64,000 nucleotides of DNA from Phytophthora quininea (taxonomy: Eukaryota > Oomycota > Peronosporomycetes > Peronosporales > Peronosporaceae): NCBI GenBank assembly GCA_011947345.1, contig JAAVTG010000670.1:434001-498000 (forward strand), written 5' to 3'. The translations under genes and the position numbers were made by a program. Positions 19,501 to 30,780 of this stretch are shown here, one piece after another. Numbering within the stretch: position 1 is the first letter of the stretch; each line of letters opens with the position of its first letter. Below the pieces are notes generated by a model, which was given only the letters and a program-made list of their open reading frames with translations, was not told the DNA's origin and made no database searches.

Positions 19501-20258
19501 ATATGTAAAATTCTTCTTCAAGACTCGGTAGAACTCCGCAAACTGTTCCCTAGCTACCGTCTTTGGCAAGAACCTGTCTTCACGACGGACAAGTACGCAG
19601 AATTTGAATTGGCACTATCGACAACCTTATCAGCAGATCAACCCTAAGACCATCGATCGACTGGAAGCGGTCATTCCACTTGTAGCATCAACACCAAGCG
19701 ATGGATTCAAGTCCTTCCATAGCGAAATTGATAGAGTTTCCTCCGACCTCCGGAAATGAAAGAACAAGATTTACTCAGCACTGACAAGAAACTTGTCATT
19801 TCAGTCGTCGAAGACGTGCGCACACAACTCTCCTGTCGTGATCAGACTAGTCAAACTTCGAGCGAGCCCAACTGTACACTACACCTTAGCCGTTCCATTC
19901 AGAGTGTCATTGAGCTTTTGACAGAGTATACTCGAGGTGTTGGTGGTCAAATATCTGTTCAAGAAGCTGAAAAATGGTTCGAAAAACCTTGGCGTACTGA
20001 TCCGACGAAAATCGATTCTTCTCGTGCCGAAAGGCTTATTACGATGCCATCATGTTTTACGCAACAAAGCAACACATTTCGCATGATGAAGCTGCGGCTG
20101 CTATCGAAGAGAAACGTCAACAATCACAACATCATCTTAATTCATTTGGAAAGCACGTGCGTCAACTTATCTAAGCCTCAACAGACGGGGTGTAAGTGGT
20201 TTCTCATGAGTGGTGCTGAATTCCATCCCAAGTCGATCACCGTCTTGCACTAATGTGG
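19501..20258 (+). other. Unrecognised degraded coding-like region
   Basis: A 165-codon frame (19756-20253) plus fragments before it. The sequence is polar with no motif I recognise. It lies between LTR remnants, so it is probably decayed retroelement interior. Confidence 0.3.
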
Positions 20259-21130
20259 TGTAGCGGGATTTATCAAAATCCGCTTCCACTGCGCCCAGAC
20301 ACCGACTAACGGAGGGGTACTCCGATATCCGTGGGGATGCTGAAGTGTGCTCACCTTGTGTACCCGTCGGCGGGCTGGATCTGCTCTTCAGGTGCTTCGA
20401 GGATGCTTGATCTATCAAGATCGAACGTCTTGGCGGGACGTGGGAGGTCAGGAGCAGCGCGGGAATCTTCACTCTGCGTCCTTGAATATTTGCCAGACCA
20501 GTAATCGCTTGGATCTACTTGGATCTGGGGCCTGGATCTTGGATCCAGGTGAGGGGGTTGCCTTGAGATGTGTGTGGTCTTCCTTTTCCGTACTTGAACG
20601 CTTCCAATAGCGTGATCTTGGGGGTTGAGGGTCGATCGGTCGTCTTGGCCAAGTAGTAACTCCGGTAGACCTTGGATCTGCACTTGGTACTTGTGGATCT
20701 AGACTGCGAGTGGATCTGGCCAATATATTATCCAGATCACCCGAGCGCTGCTTGATCCGCGGTGATCCCGACGTAGCTGGACTGGGCCAATGTAGATCCC
20801 GTAGTCTTATGCGCTAAGAAGGGCACTTGTGGTGTACAAGGCAAATTCGACTCTGTATTCAGCAAATTATGGTTGGATCCTATCCTAAAGTCTATCTTAT
20901 CGCCAGATCTATGTTACCGCACTGGATATCTTCACTCTTTGGGCTCGTGTCGTGCCAGATCGATGGCTGGGGCGTTCCACGTGGAGATCTGGGCCCGGGG
21001 GTCCTGGATCACTTGGATCCACTATGGATCTCTTCGGATCCAGTATGGATCCCTTCATGTTGGCTTCCCATTCGCTGATCCGAGATTCTGGGAAAGTGCT
21101 TCACCACACTAACTTGAGTTTATTTATTTT
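20259..21130 (+). mobile_element. Probable LTR-like sequence with clustered GGATC words
   Basis: Starts TGTAGCGGGATTT with a short inverted partner (AAATCCGCTT) beside it, as seen at oomycete LTR ends. From about 20380 to 21060 the word GGATC occurs about 14 times, often as CTTGGATCT or GGATCC. No conserved coding sequence. The right edge is uncertain. Confidence 0.4.
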
Positions 21131-21172
21131 CACATAAATATGTATCTATTTTTGTTTTGCCATTCAGATTTT

Positions 21173-21180
21173 GTTTCAGC
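21173..21180 (+). repeat. 8-bp target site duplication, left (GTTTCAGC)
   Basis: GTTTCAGC directly precedes the hAT terminal repeat and recurs directly after the right terminus at 24721-24728. Eight bp is the hAT target duplication length. Confidence 0.95.
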
Positions 21181-21409
21181 TAGAGCTGTGCGACGTCCTG
21201 CGATGAACCCCCTGAACTCACCCCCTACGCCTACGCCCGGGGTTTGCTTGAAACCCTTCGATTTCCCTCCAACACCCTCAAACGCTCACTGAACACCTTT
21301 TAGTTGAAAATATTATGAACAATACAAACTTCCAGTATATAATACCTCGGAATGCTTCAAGTTCCAGTGGATTTCAGCTAGCAGTAGACTGCTGCTAGCA
21401 GTCGACAAG

Positions 21410-23968
21410 ATGCCAGCTTCGCAGCATGTCGACCAAACTGCAACCAGCGAAAATACGTACATTCTGGAAGCTGTTCGCACTCCTGTGCGTGGGGGCCGTC
21501 AAGAGTCTCCTGCTCCGACAACTCCGCAGCACTCTCGGCGTCTAGCGGGTCCAGGATTGCGGATCGAGGCACCTTCGACACCAGCGCGTCCACCTTCGGC
21601 TCGTTATGCTCCGTATCCTGTAGGTCAAGCACGACAAGGAACTGCATCATCACATCACCGACCGATAATTCGTGAGCGGAGTTCTGCGCACCTTCCCGAC
21701 ATGGATTCGTTGCAAGTTCGGGTTCAAAATGACATTGGGCGTCGGCTATACGTCATGAAGAACCAAAAGCGTAGAGATGTCTGGTATTTTGCGCGATTAA
21801 TTCCAAAGCAGCAATTTTGGGAAGTTCCAGATAGCAGCTTGACGAACGAGCAGGGTGAAAGGGCAATTTGCTTGTTGTGTGAAACAACAATGAAGTTCCG
21901 AGTTGGAAAACACAAGATGGTGGAGCATATGAAGGAAAAGCATTCTACTGAGTTGGAAATATATCGTCAACAACGAAACCTTATCCTCACAGCTGGAGGT
22001 GGTCTTCAGATGCAACGCACTGCTCGTCGTTTAGATAGCGAGCTGGCCAATGTCGCTGATCCCGAGAAAACTGTTCCAATCCGTAGTGTTACTCCAAAAG
22101 AGCAACACCAAGTCAACGTGTTACTGGCGAGGTGGATTGCACGTCACTTTCGACCTATGATCACTGTGGAAGACGAAGGTTTTATGGAGTTTGTTTCTTA
22201 TATTACGCAGGAGCTTGGCCGCGTCAAATTGGTTCTTCCGAATCGCGCTAAACTACGCAGTGATATTGTTGCCCTGGCGGTGCATTATCGCAAGCGTGTC
22301 CAAGCGGACATCCAGCGATTCTGCCTTTACTACTCGTTGACTAGTGATATCTGGACTGGTCGAGATGGCCGAAGTTACATATCACTGACAATTCACTACG
22401 TAACGGAGACATTTGAATCGAGGAATTGGACATTAGAAGTTCGTGAGCTTCCAGGAATTCACACCGGCACTCGTATTGCAGAAGCAGTAGACGAGATGAT
22501 GGGAGTGTGGTCTCTGGATAAATCGTTTTGTACTGTATTTGTCCGAGATGGAGGCTCCAACATGGTCAGCGCGGCGGCCAAACTTCATGTTGTTCACATC
22601 CCTTGCGTCGCACACTGTCTACACTTAGTAGTCGCTGGTATGTTAATTAAGAAGAAGACGGAGCGGGAGCAACAAGAAGAAGCCGACTTATGGTTAGCGA
22701 GTGTGGACAACGAAAATGATGAGCCGATCATTGAACACCACGAAGATGAGGAGCTAGCAGAAGAAGATCGACAAGAAATGGCTTCATTGCGAGGGATGGC
22801 AATTGCGGATATCGAGGAATACTTGAATGCCACCATCATAAACCTTGAGCGTAATGAGCTAGCGTTGGCGCGGAAAGTTGTTCACCCCTTCCGATCACTG
22901 GCTCGCTATTTCCGAAAGTCGCCAAAAGGCCAACATCGGCTTGGAGAGTGCCAAGTTATTGAGAGAGGAGTCCAGCGGGGCGATGCCCTTGTATACAGGT
23001 GGACTGCCCAACGAGATGGAATAGCTGCTGGGATATGCTCCAGCGCTTTTTAGTACTTCAAGAAAGCCTGGTCAGCTTTTTCACGTACTTGAGAAGTCCT
23101 GAAGGTCGTGTTGAGTTTGAAGACATGGCAAACAAGCTGCGGCGACCGAAAGCGTCGGACTGGTTGACGATTAAGTGTTTGATCACCTTGCTGGCTCCAT
23201 TTGCTAATGCGACAACAGCTTTAAGTGGGCAGCAATACCCTACGCTGCCGTTGGTGGCTCCGATTATCTACAATATTCGGAAAAAATTGGCGCAGACCAA
23301 TTTGTTTGATGATCTCATTGCTCGAGCGGGCGACGAAGATTATGTCAACGAAACAAAAGTTATGATGAACGATTGCCGCAAGATCGTCCTTAAACTATTT
23401 GATGAGCGCTTCTCGGGTTTGTCCACTAGCGATCTTGTTTGGGTTGCTTACCTTGATCCTCGAGTTGGAAAACGTATGCAGCACCTCACCGATATGAATG
23501 CTGCTGAGAAGAAAGCTATCGATGAAAACCTCGTCAGAGCAGCTCGTCTACTGGCCAGGAGCACCGAGGAGAGCCCATACATCAGACTCCAATGCCATCT
23601 GCACCCGAGGCTCCATCGCAAGGTGAAGACGCATTTTTGATGATCTCTTCGGGCCAGATGACGATTTGGAACAGCGGGCTAGTGTAGACCAAGACTGCAC
23701 TGACGAATTCACTTTGTATTTGAGCGATATAAAGACGGTCAAGAAGAAACAAGACCCATTGGTATGGTGGCATGTCAACGGCTCCAAATACCCAAACTTA
23801 AGTCGGCTCGCTAGGAAGTGGCTGGGAGCAGTTGCAACAAGCGTTTCTTCTGAACGGGCATTCTCTACAAGCGGTAACATTTTGACTGTTTAACGTAGCT
23901 CGCTTACTCCTTCGCTGGTGAGAGATCTGGTGTTCATAGCTCAGAACTGGAGGATTGACTACGTGTAA
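21410..23968 (+). pseudogene. hAT transposase with BED zinc finger
   Basis: Three frames (21410-22995, 22999-23600, 23666-23968) form one protein of about 850 residues. The BED finger uses C154, C157, H173 and H178. The RNase H-like core carries LTSDIWTGRDGRSY (about 308-321) and RDGGSNMV with the PCVAHCLHLVV block that follows. The CPTRWNS motif is in the second frame. The C-terminal hAT dimerisation region (WWHVNGSKYPNLSRLARKWL, then SSERAFSTSG) is followed by an in-frame TAA at 23890 and then recognisable C-terminal residues up to 23968. Breaks near 22995 and 23600, plus the TAA, interrupt it. Start ATG at 21410 lies 229 bp inside the left end. Confidence 0.9.
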
Positions 23969-24720
23969 AGCAGATATTTCAAACAGCAAGCTACTGTAGT
24001 GCATATATACATGTCGACGTTTTTAAAAGATTTCGTGGCAGCGTGCTACGTCACGCTGACGCGAGACACTCGGCGAAGAGCAAATAAAACTCTTTCGCCA
24101 TCCGTCTGGATACCTCTCGAGTGTCTTGTATCGACCCGACATCTTGGCCCTGGAGCTGCGAACTCACTACAACCACCTCATCGCACCCGCTGTTAGACTG
24201 CATTTACTGGCCATTGCAACTGGCCGCGTCGCCAAAGCTGCCACTGCCACTGCGAAGCAAACGCAGCTCCAGTGTGGTGACATCGCCGCCACAAAAGCGC
24301 CGGCACCACCAGCCCAGCGTTGTCTCGCCAAGATTTCCCCATTTTGCATAGCCCGAACTCTCCGGTGTAGACATTCAAGGTCTGCCGCAAGTTGAGCACC
24401 GCATCCAGTAGACGCCCTCCCAAATCTGGGTCGGGACGATGGGTCCTCTTGATCACTGTCCCGTTGAGTCTCGACTTGCCGCTATCCATGTTGCCCACGA
24501 AGACCAGACGCAGCGTGTAGCAGACCGTCTTGTCCTAGAGCTCGTTCTGGCAAGCCATATCCTGCCCAACACGGTCGAAGTCATGTGTACCACTTCAAAA
24601 TCTGGCATACAAAAATCAAGTAAAGGTGTTTGGGGCGTAGACCAGACGTTCGGAGGCCTGAACCCCCTCAGCAAACGTCGGGGTGTTCAGGCGGGGTGTT
24701 CGCGAACGTTCACAGCTCTA
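23969..24720. other. hAT 3' region without a gene
   Basis: Between the transposase end and the right terminal repeat only short unsupported ORFs occur on both strands. Nothing conserved seen. Confidence 0.5.
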
Positions 24721-24728
24721 GTTTCAGC
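24721..24728 (+). repeat. 8-bp target site duplication, right (GTTTCAGC)
   Basis: Identical to 21173-21180; marks the right insertion edge of the hAT element. Confidence 0.95.
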
Positions 24729-24749
24729 ACCCTCCCTCGTCAAACGAGG

Positions 24750-26374
24750 CGCTATGGTTTAGGGCTCGACGACACAACCGAGATCACAGTGCGAATCGAG
24801 AAACTCCGAATTTGGAGGGAAAATCCGTCTTGTAGCGCACGGAAGGCGGCAGACGAGCTTGATGTTAAGTGGGGCACACTCCTCGGCTGGAAGAGTGACT
24901 TGTGGGGCAAGTTAGACGACCCTGCCTTCTTACATTCCAACACTGGAAGGATGAGGGTCGAGAGCAACAAGAGAAAGAGCAGCACTCTGTGAAGCTACAA
25001 GCTAGATCTGCTGGAGTACCACGACACATGCATTCGTGAGAACGGGAAGGTGATTCATAAGGACCTGGTAGATTACCCCCCAATATATATATACCCCAAA
25101 TTTGCAGCATTAAAGAACGGAATGCAGCTATCGTGGATTACGCGCTTTATGAGGTGCTACAAGAAGTCGCCTCAAAATTCTGCGGAAACAGTGGAGGCAA
25201 TCGGAGCGAGTGCGGTCGGCGCTGATGTTGCGCGGGGTATTCCAGAAGCCAACGGAGTTGAAGACAGAGTGAGTTGTATCGAAACCGAGGTACAGTTGCT
25301 GCCTCGCACACCCGTGTCTCTCGAGACTGAACAGAGTTTGAACAAGCTGAAGAACGGTAGCGTTGAGGAGGTCGAAGGTGCGGCGGAGAAAGAAGACGCC
25401 GGGTCTGAGGAGGAGGCCGAATATGAGTCTGAATCAGAGTCAGAGTCTGAAGTGGAAGAGGAAAATGAGTCTGCGGATAAGGAAGAAGGTGAGGTTGAGG
25501 GGACTGGTAATATCGATAAAAGGAGCTAGAGGAGGAGGTTGTGAAACGTGGGCGTTTCGGAAGCGCGCGGGAATGCGAGCAGAACACTTGTCTTGAGTGG
25601 CAAAGTCGTCCGTCAAAAGCGGATACTCTGCCCAAGAAATGACCTCGACAAAATTTTGTTCACTGTGGTGCACTCAATTTCTACTAAGCGCGCTCCAGAA
25701 GAGGTTGTCCGGATCCCATTGACGCAAATTGATTATAATGGTTTGCTTCCAGCTCAATGGCTGGCCCTCACGTGTCATTAACAGCCTCGTATACAAGCAC
25801 AGGGTTAATCAGATGATTCAGCGCGTGCACTGAGCTGTTTGTTTTACGAGAAGATTGAACGATCGTACTTTCGTCGTGTCGGTGGAGACAAGTGCGTGGA
25901 AACCACGGGTACGATTAGCTGTCACGCGCATCAATTTGTACTCCTGCCTGATACTGGGAAGGGTCACTTTATTTTTGTCATTACTAAGAAGCATCTACGT
26001 CCCGGAGAATCCGTATTGTACCACGTGAATTCTTTGACAGGGCTACATGCATCTAAACGAGTTTTCGCTGTACTTAAGTGGTTTCTGGCTGCTGGGGAGA
26101 GGAAGATAAATACTGCTGGTCCTTATACCGAGCCAGCATCATTTGGATATACCGCAAAACTCCTACAAACGAACTCTCAAGATTGTGGTGTGTACATGTT
26201 GTATTACATGCAGCATATTGCCGCTTCATCTCTGTCCACATGCCAAATTTGCTTGCAGATAGCATGGATCAAATGACAGCCGGAGAATTCAACACCACCA
26301 AGGCAGCTAGAAATCGCGTTTCGCTGCTGCAAATGTTAGAGCAGGATCGGCTGGAGATACACACAATTGAGTAG
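24750..26374 (+). pseudogene. HTH-like plus Ulp1/C48-like cysteine protease gene (broken)
   Basis: Frames at 24760-24990, 25050-25530, 25550-25780, 25839-26276 and 26230-26374 read as one decayed gene. The N-terminus resembles a helix-turn-helix (CSARKAADELDVKWGTLLGW). The middle is strongly acidic with Ser/Glu repeats. The C-terminal part looks like a Ulp1-type peptidase: His in KGHFIFVITKKH, an aspartate-position Asn in YHVNSLTG, and the Gln...Asp-Cys-Gly box NSQDCGVYMLYY with the nucleophile Cys. Ulp1-like proteases in transposon-related genes are common in oomycetes and plants. The hAT insertion ends 22 bp upstream and may have cut its 5' region. The Asn in place of the usual Asp is a possible active-site change. 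Confidence 0.6.
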
Positions 26375-28246
26375 GCAAGATTGATGTAGGGAGTTGAAGG
26401 CGGCTCGATCTGTGTTTGAGTTGTTGAATTACCATGGAAAATAGTGGACGACTTGCAATGCAAACATGTGGTCGATTTGGACTGTAATAAGATAGTGGTC
26501 GACTTGGAGTAAAACTCGCCGTATTTCCATAATGTCTCATAGGCCCGAGGATATACTTCGGTCTGTATAAGACCGGGTCCGGGCTGCCACTCAGATGCGG
26601 CCGCAGTATTAGCAGTGCAGCATGTAGAAGGTAAGTTTTTGACATGATCTCGAGACAACACAATGTCCAAGTACGTCGTCAAGAAGTTGAAGCGGGTTTT
26701 ACCGGCCGACGAGATGACGGCGACGCTTCAGGAGCTTCAGCGGGTTTGGCTGGCACGGCAGACGCCAGCCTTCCGCAACCCAATGGGACGAAAGACCTGA
26801 TCAAAAGATGAAGTCGCACGAGAAGCAACCCATGACACATCAGTCGATGCAAGCAGCATCAACAGCGTAGATCGCATCCAGAGCTCCAGCACAATCGATG
26901 ATAGCGCTCCAACGTACAGGAGCTCTATCAAATCACTTCAACATGCAAGTTCGCGGCCAAGGAACTTACGAAGATCCACCAGGCGCCGACGAGCATTACC
27001 ATGGCCATAATCAATGGCACCATGGACATAAAGACTTACTGTTTATAAGAAGGTGTAGTTTCTAGAGCGAGACCTTAGACAAAAAAGAGAAACAACGAGG
27101 GTAGTAAAAGCAAACCAAAATGAAAACACAATTCACTTAGCCCTCAAGAAGACAAGCACTACAATACCTACTACATCAAGCGCTACAACAACTACTACTT
27201 CAACAACCATCGTCCACCAACAACTCCAACACCTCGCAAGCAGCACCCACCGTCGAGTTCACGCCAAAGTCGACAGTAGACGAAGATACCTTGAGTACGA
27301 GGAGAATGAAGTACACGAACTGATGAGGCCCCAGCATTCAATGACTCCACAGGACTTGGTGCAAGCTGTTAATACATCCCTGGTCATGATGAGACACAGT
27401 CGCGATATCCAACCCGACATTGCAGTCAAGTAACGCTAAGAGCCAACGAGGCCGATTGGTATCGTGAAGTATGGAATATTTCGTCAGTTGCTAATTGCTC
27501 AATCAGTAAGGACGCGTTGGTGATTCGGCAACCGAGGGGCGCAAGAACCTGATCCACGAGTACTAGATGAAGAGTATTGCTTGAGAGATCTAGGTAGCCT
27601 AGCGCTTGAAATTACATGAGCTACGGGTGCACCTTGCGGAATTTAGATCACTCATTGCATTTGCTGTTGGCCTCGCCAGTGTTGCTCCAGGAACCCTACG
27701 GGATTTTGTATTCTAAACCGTGCTGCTAGTCCACACCTAAGAGGATTGAGCACTTACGCGGAGTTACAAATTCATCAATACTTCGATCATGGAGCTGATA
27801 GGCAGATTGGTGTCAAGCAAGAAGGCTACGACGCAACAGTGAATTGCTACCATCCCGATAAATCCAACGAAGACCACGCCGGCCTACCACAGTAACTTTC
27901 CGAGGAATAAGCTAGTACCCCTTTTCAGGCAATGCATTTCCCGCGCAGTAATGCCCTTGTGAAGTCCTCCAACTTTCAAAATGGCGCCATGCTTGTGCAA
28001 TATCCGTACTGGAGTGCTTTCGTGAACTCACCGAAGGGTAGCCACATTTTTTTTTTACTAAAATTAGTAAAACAATAGCCCCTATCATGTCATATCTGTA
28101 CAGGGCAAAAGCAAGCAAAAATGACTTTGACGTTGCTCAACAGATATCAAATGTTCATGCATGAATATCGTTGATTGAAGATTAGGTTACGTTCAAATTA
28201 ACCTTTCCGGCCACGTCATATAAAGGTTAAATCGCCAATAGTAACG
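26375..28246. other. 1.9 kb without a recognisable gene
   Basis: Mostly AT-balanced non-coding sequence. One 45-codon plus-strand ORF (26663-26800, starting MSKYVVKKLKRVL) is clean but matches nothing I know. Around 27110-27240 the plus strand is rich in ACAACTAC-type repeats. No LTR, terminal repeat or RNA gene identified. Confidence 0.4.
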
Positions 28247-28286
28247 TCCAGTTTGCTTCGAAAACGGACTCGGTCACTCCCCGTGC

Positions 28287-29639
28287 ATGCTCGCGGCGTG
28301 CGTGGACAACAAGAAGAAGCGCAAGGTCAGCTTTGTCGAGGACGCGGGAAGCATGTGGCCCGACGCGCGAGGAACGCCGCTGCCCACGGGGGCGTGGCCG
28401 TCAACGTGTCCAACCGCTCGCCGCCGTCGGCCGCCGCGCTCGCCGTTCTGCGCCGCCACGGCCGCCTGCTGTTGCTTCTCGTGGCATTCTGCGTCGTGAC
28501 ATACGTGTCGCTGTCTAGCTCGTCGCTCACTGTCAAGGCCAGCGCGGTCAGCAACACAGCGATCCGCACACCCGAGAACTGGGGCAACGACAAACCGCCG
28601 GCACCTGCGGCCGAGACCGCCAAGTACAACATGCGCCATGAGGTGACGCCGCCGCCACCGCCCAAGCCTGACTCCTTCGGCATTGTCATTGTGGCTGACC
28701 TGGATAAGAAGTCGCGCGACGAGAGCAGTAAGAAGCCCTCGTACATGTCGTTCCTCATGCACGCCACGCTCAAGGTCTCATCCGCGGGCTCCAACTCGCA
28801 GCACAAGAAGGACTCGTACTCGGTCACGTTCGGAGAGGAGCAAAGTTCACCACGACCATGAACGAGGCCGGGCGAGGCTTTGAGCTGAGCGAACTGGCCT
28901 GGTTCAACGGCAAGCTGCTGTCCTTCGACGACCGCACTGGCATCGTGTTCCGGCTCAAACATTTTGAGAACGTCAACGCCGCCAAACCCCTCCAGGCCAT
29001 CCCGGAACACATCATCATGGAAGGAGACGGCCTGAACGGCAAGGGACAGAAGCACGAGTGGGCCACCGTCAAGGACGGAGAGCTCTACATGGGCAGCGTG
29101 GGCAAGGAGTTCACGGACAACGACGGCAATGTCATCAGCGATGGCAATTTGTGGGTCGCCGTCATGGACCGTGCTGGCGAAGTGCGTCACGAAGACTGGT
29201 CGGCACACTTTGCTGCCGTGCGCAAAGCACTGGGCTGCGAGTGGCCTGGGTACGTGGTGCACGAAGCGATCGAGTGGAGTCCTGTGCGCCGTCAGTGGTT
29301 CATTCTGCCGCGCCGAGTGAGTACGCAGCCGTACAACGACATGGAGGACGAAAAGCGCGGCTCCAACAAGGTCGTGATTGCGAGCGAGGACTTCAGCAGC
29401 ATCGAAGTGCGCGAAGTAGGCAAGATCACCCACTGCGCGGCTTCTCATCTTTCAAGTTCGTTCCGCGGTCAGACGACTCGGTCATTGTGGCTATTAAGAG
29501 TGTGGAGGTGGAAGACGAACAGCGCCAAACGTCCTACATTACCGTGTTCGATGTGGATGGCAACGTGCTGCTGGACGAGACCGAGATCCCTGGCGCCAAG
29601 AAATACGAGGGCGTGGCATTTGCACACGACTGGTCTTAG
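28287..29639 (+). CDS. CANT1-like calcium-activated nucleotidase (apyrase family)
   Basis: Hydrolyses nucleoside di- and triphosphates (UDP/GDP-preferring in animals) in the secretory pathway. The reading frame starts at ATG 28287 (MLAACVDNKKKRK), then has one membrane segment (HGRLLLLLVAFCVVTYVSL), a type II anchor. The catalytic domain follows: IVIVADLDKKSR, GRGFELSELAWFNGKLLSFDDRTG, LWVAVMD, WSPVRRQWFILPRR and FSSFKFVPRSDD, ending KYEGVAFAHDWS. This matches the CANT1 five-bladed propeller. Three frame shifts (about 28385, 28840, 29440) are each cured by one added base in G- or C-rich runs; the total is then 451 residues against about 400 in the family. I therefore regard it as probably functional with consensus errors. 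It converges with the Arf gene 194 bp downstream. Confidence 0.88.
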
Positions 29640-29832
29640 ATAGCTCCGAACAAACTTCCTTCGTGACCCGTCCTGGAGCCACACGCAGACACGATAGAGC
29701 GGCGAGCAGGAGTAAATTACATGCCGGATTAGGAGCACAGTGATGAGTCCACTCAAGTCTCCACTTGAGCAAGCGGGTCGAGAATGAAGTTTGTATTTCT
29801 AGGCTTTGTCTACATTTTTGATTTTTCCGGCG

Positions 29833-30514
29833 CTACAATGCTGTCATGTTCTCACAAAGCCACGAGATGCCTTCGTTGAGACCGTCTCCTGTCGTAGCTA
29901 CTGCTGGTTGCACCCTGACACGGCGGTTGATTTGAGTGCAGGACTCCTGGAACTCTAAAGCCGCAGTGAGCTCTTCAACGTCTTGTGCCGCTGGCAAGTC
30001 TCTTTTGTTCAGGATAATCAACAAGCATGCGTCCTGGAGTTGTGTATCAACGAGCATACCGTTGAGCTCAGCTTTTGCCAGCTCAAGACGCTGAGCATCC
30101 GCACTGTCGAGAACAAAGATAATGCCCTGGGAGGTTGGTTAGTAGAGAGCTCGCCCATACACGCCGTTTCTCCTGTCGCTTACCTGCGTTCCAGTGAAGT
30201 GATGCCGCCAGTAGGGCCGCAGCGTGTCTTGTCCGCCAACGTCCTAATTCCAACACCACACGGTTTTCATCAGCAAGACGTCTCAATGGCAATCACCTTG
30301 CCTCTGCAGCGCTCACCCAAATATTGAGCTTGTAGCCGTCAAATTTGATGGTCTCAACGTTGAACCCTACGGTCGGAATGCTGGCAATCGCCTTGCCCAG
30401 GCGCATGTGGTACAGGATCGTCGTTTTGCCGGCGCCATCGAGCCCCACGAGAAGTAATCGACGTTCGTTGCGGTTCCAGAAGCGCGAGAAACTCCGAGAG
30501 AGCGAGGTGCCCAT
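29833..30514 (-). CDS. Arf-family small GTPase, three exons
   Basis: Exons 30514-30317, 30243-30184 and 30126-29833, with GT-AG introns of 73 and 57 nt, give 183 residues, the usual Arf length. Gly2 after Met suggests N-myristoylation. The P-loop is GLDGAGKTT, switch I is PTVGFNVET, switch II is DVGGQD, with guanine-base motif NKRD and TTGDGL near the C-terminus. It acts in vesicle coat recruitment at Golgi or endosomal membranes; whether Arf1-like or a divergent Arl cannot be decided here. The frame is intact across all exons. CATTTTTCC, 20-30 nt before the ATG, resembles the oomycete FPR promoter element. Confidence 0.93.
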
Positions 30515-30780
30515 GGCACCGGGCGCAGTTGGGCGGAAAAATGCAGGCCCCGACGGTGAAGCAAGCGCACTTCGAGGAGCACAGCGTCCCGTGTGGTGCT
30601 CGTTTCTCGCGGCAGGTATTAATACGCAGGCGGCAGATAGATAAATCGAGCGTTCTTACAGCAGCTTCCCATGTCTGGGCGTCCTGGCAATACAAAACAC
30701 AGCTGTGCTGTCATCGATTGCTCAAGAAAGATGTATTGCATCGTGAGCCTACTGAACGTACATGCTTGAACGATCGTCCA

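Larger units (their letters stand above)
21181..24720 (+). mobile_element. hAT DNA transposon, full length with intact ends
   Basis: 3,540 bp. The left end reads TAGAGCTGTGCGACGT and the right end, reverse complemented, TAGAGCTGTGAACGTT: terminal inverted repeats with TAGAGCTGTG identical. It is flanked by exact 8-bp duplications GTTTCAGC. Subterminal regions are rich in GAACCCCCT and GGGTGTTC words. It contains one transposase gene on the same strand. The ends are intact, but the transposase has frame breaks, so the copy may be mobile only in trans unless the breaks are sequencing errors. Confidence 0.95.

Noticed and set aside
28327..29448. 373-codon minus-strand ORF
   Set aside because: Exact shadow of the CANT1-like gene, whose plus-strand translation has clear family motifs.
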